From positions 1 through 15,131 of the forward strand of contig JAZNXY010000038.1 in the NCBI GenBank assembly GCA_045594105.1: a stretch of DNA of 15,131 nucleotides. Direction: 5' to 3'. The notes beneath the pieces were generated by a model. The model searched no databases. It was given only the letters and a program-made list of their open reading frames with translations, and was not told the origin of the DNA. The translations under genes were made by a program, and so were the position numbers. Position 1 is the stretch's first letter; each line of letters starts with the position of its first letter. This DNA comes from URNF01 sp045594105. GTDB lineage: Bacteria; Bacillota; Clostridia; Oscillospirales; Acutalibacteraceae. Shown here one piece after another: positions 15,095-15,131 of this stretch.

Positions 15095-15131
15095 ATGGGA
15101 AGACCAAAAGGCGGAACAAATATTAGTCACA
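15095..15131 (+). CDS. Start of a gene resembling IS3-family transposase OrfA (cut by right edge)
   Basis: An ATG at 15095 has AGGGAG eight bases upstream and opens a frame of twelve codons, MGRPKGGTNISH, before the window ends. The (M)xRPKGGxN opening is common in the helix-turn-helix OrfA proteins of IS3-type insertion sequences in Clostridia, recognised here from memory only. Twelve residues cannot prove it; another DNA-binding protein is possible. The good ribosome-binding site makes a real gene start likely. Confidence 0.45.
   Translation, partial: MGRPKGGTNISH

Overview
The window holds two divergent core-metabolism operons that meet at one intergenic control region. The gene content suggests a member of the Bacillota, probably class Clostridia: an F-type ATP synthase operon led by an AtpI-like gene, a class 1B dihydroorotate dehydrogenase encoded as a pyrK-pyrD pair, strong GGAGG ribosome-binding sites, and an RNA attenuator of the PyrR type. 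Base composition looks roughly even in the genes and AT-rich between the operons. A more precise placement, such as Oscillospirales, would be a guess.

Left part (1 to about 5954, minus strand): atpI, atpB (a), atpE (c), atpF (b), atpH (delta), atpA (alpha), atpG (gamma) and the first 313 codons of atpD (beta), which runs off the left edge. An epsilon gene (atpC) would be expected beyond it. The genes are tightly packed, with several stop/start overlaps. The c subunit carries two glutamates in the ion-binding region (E31 and E64) plus hydroxyl residues, which points to a sodium-type, two-carboxylate rotor.

Centre (5886-6201): two back-to-back promoters, each with a TTGAC-type -35 box, a 17-bp spacer and an extended TGG -10, lie either side of an A-tract-rich spacer. 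The pyr promoter is followed by a complete attenuator: a PyrR-type binding stem-loop, an alternative long antiterminator stem and an intrinsic terminator directly upstream of the pyrC ribosome-binding site.

Right part (6202-14975, plus strand): pyrC, carB, pyrK, pyrD, pyrF, pyrE, pyrB, pyrI. Together these encode UMP synthesis from carbamoyl phosphate onward, with the carbamoyl phosphate synthase large subunit. The small (glutaminase) subunit gene carA is not in the window. pyrB and pyrI are at the distal end rather than the front. The operon ends near a perfect 15-bp hairpin (15024-15059) followed by T residues. Just beyond it is the start of a new gene whose first 12 residues resemble the beginning of IS3-type transposase OrfA proteins; it is cut by the right edge.

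No CRISPR array, tRNA, rRNA or phage gene was seen. The most notable points are the two-carboxylate c subunit, the PyrR-type attenuator with an unusual loop, the missing carA, and the hairpin next to a probable mobile element.
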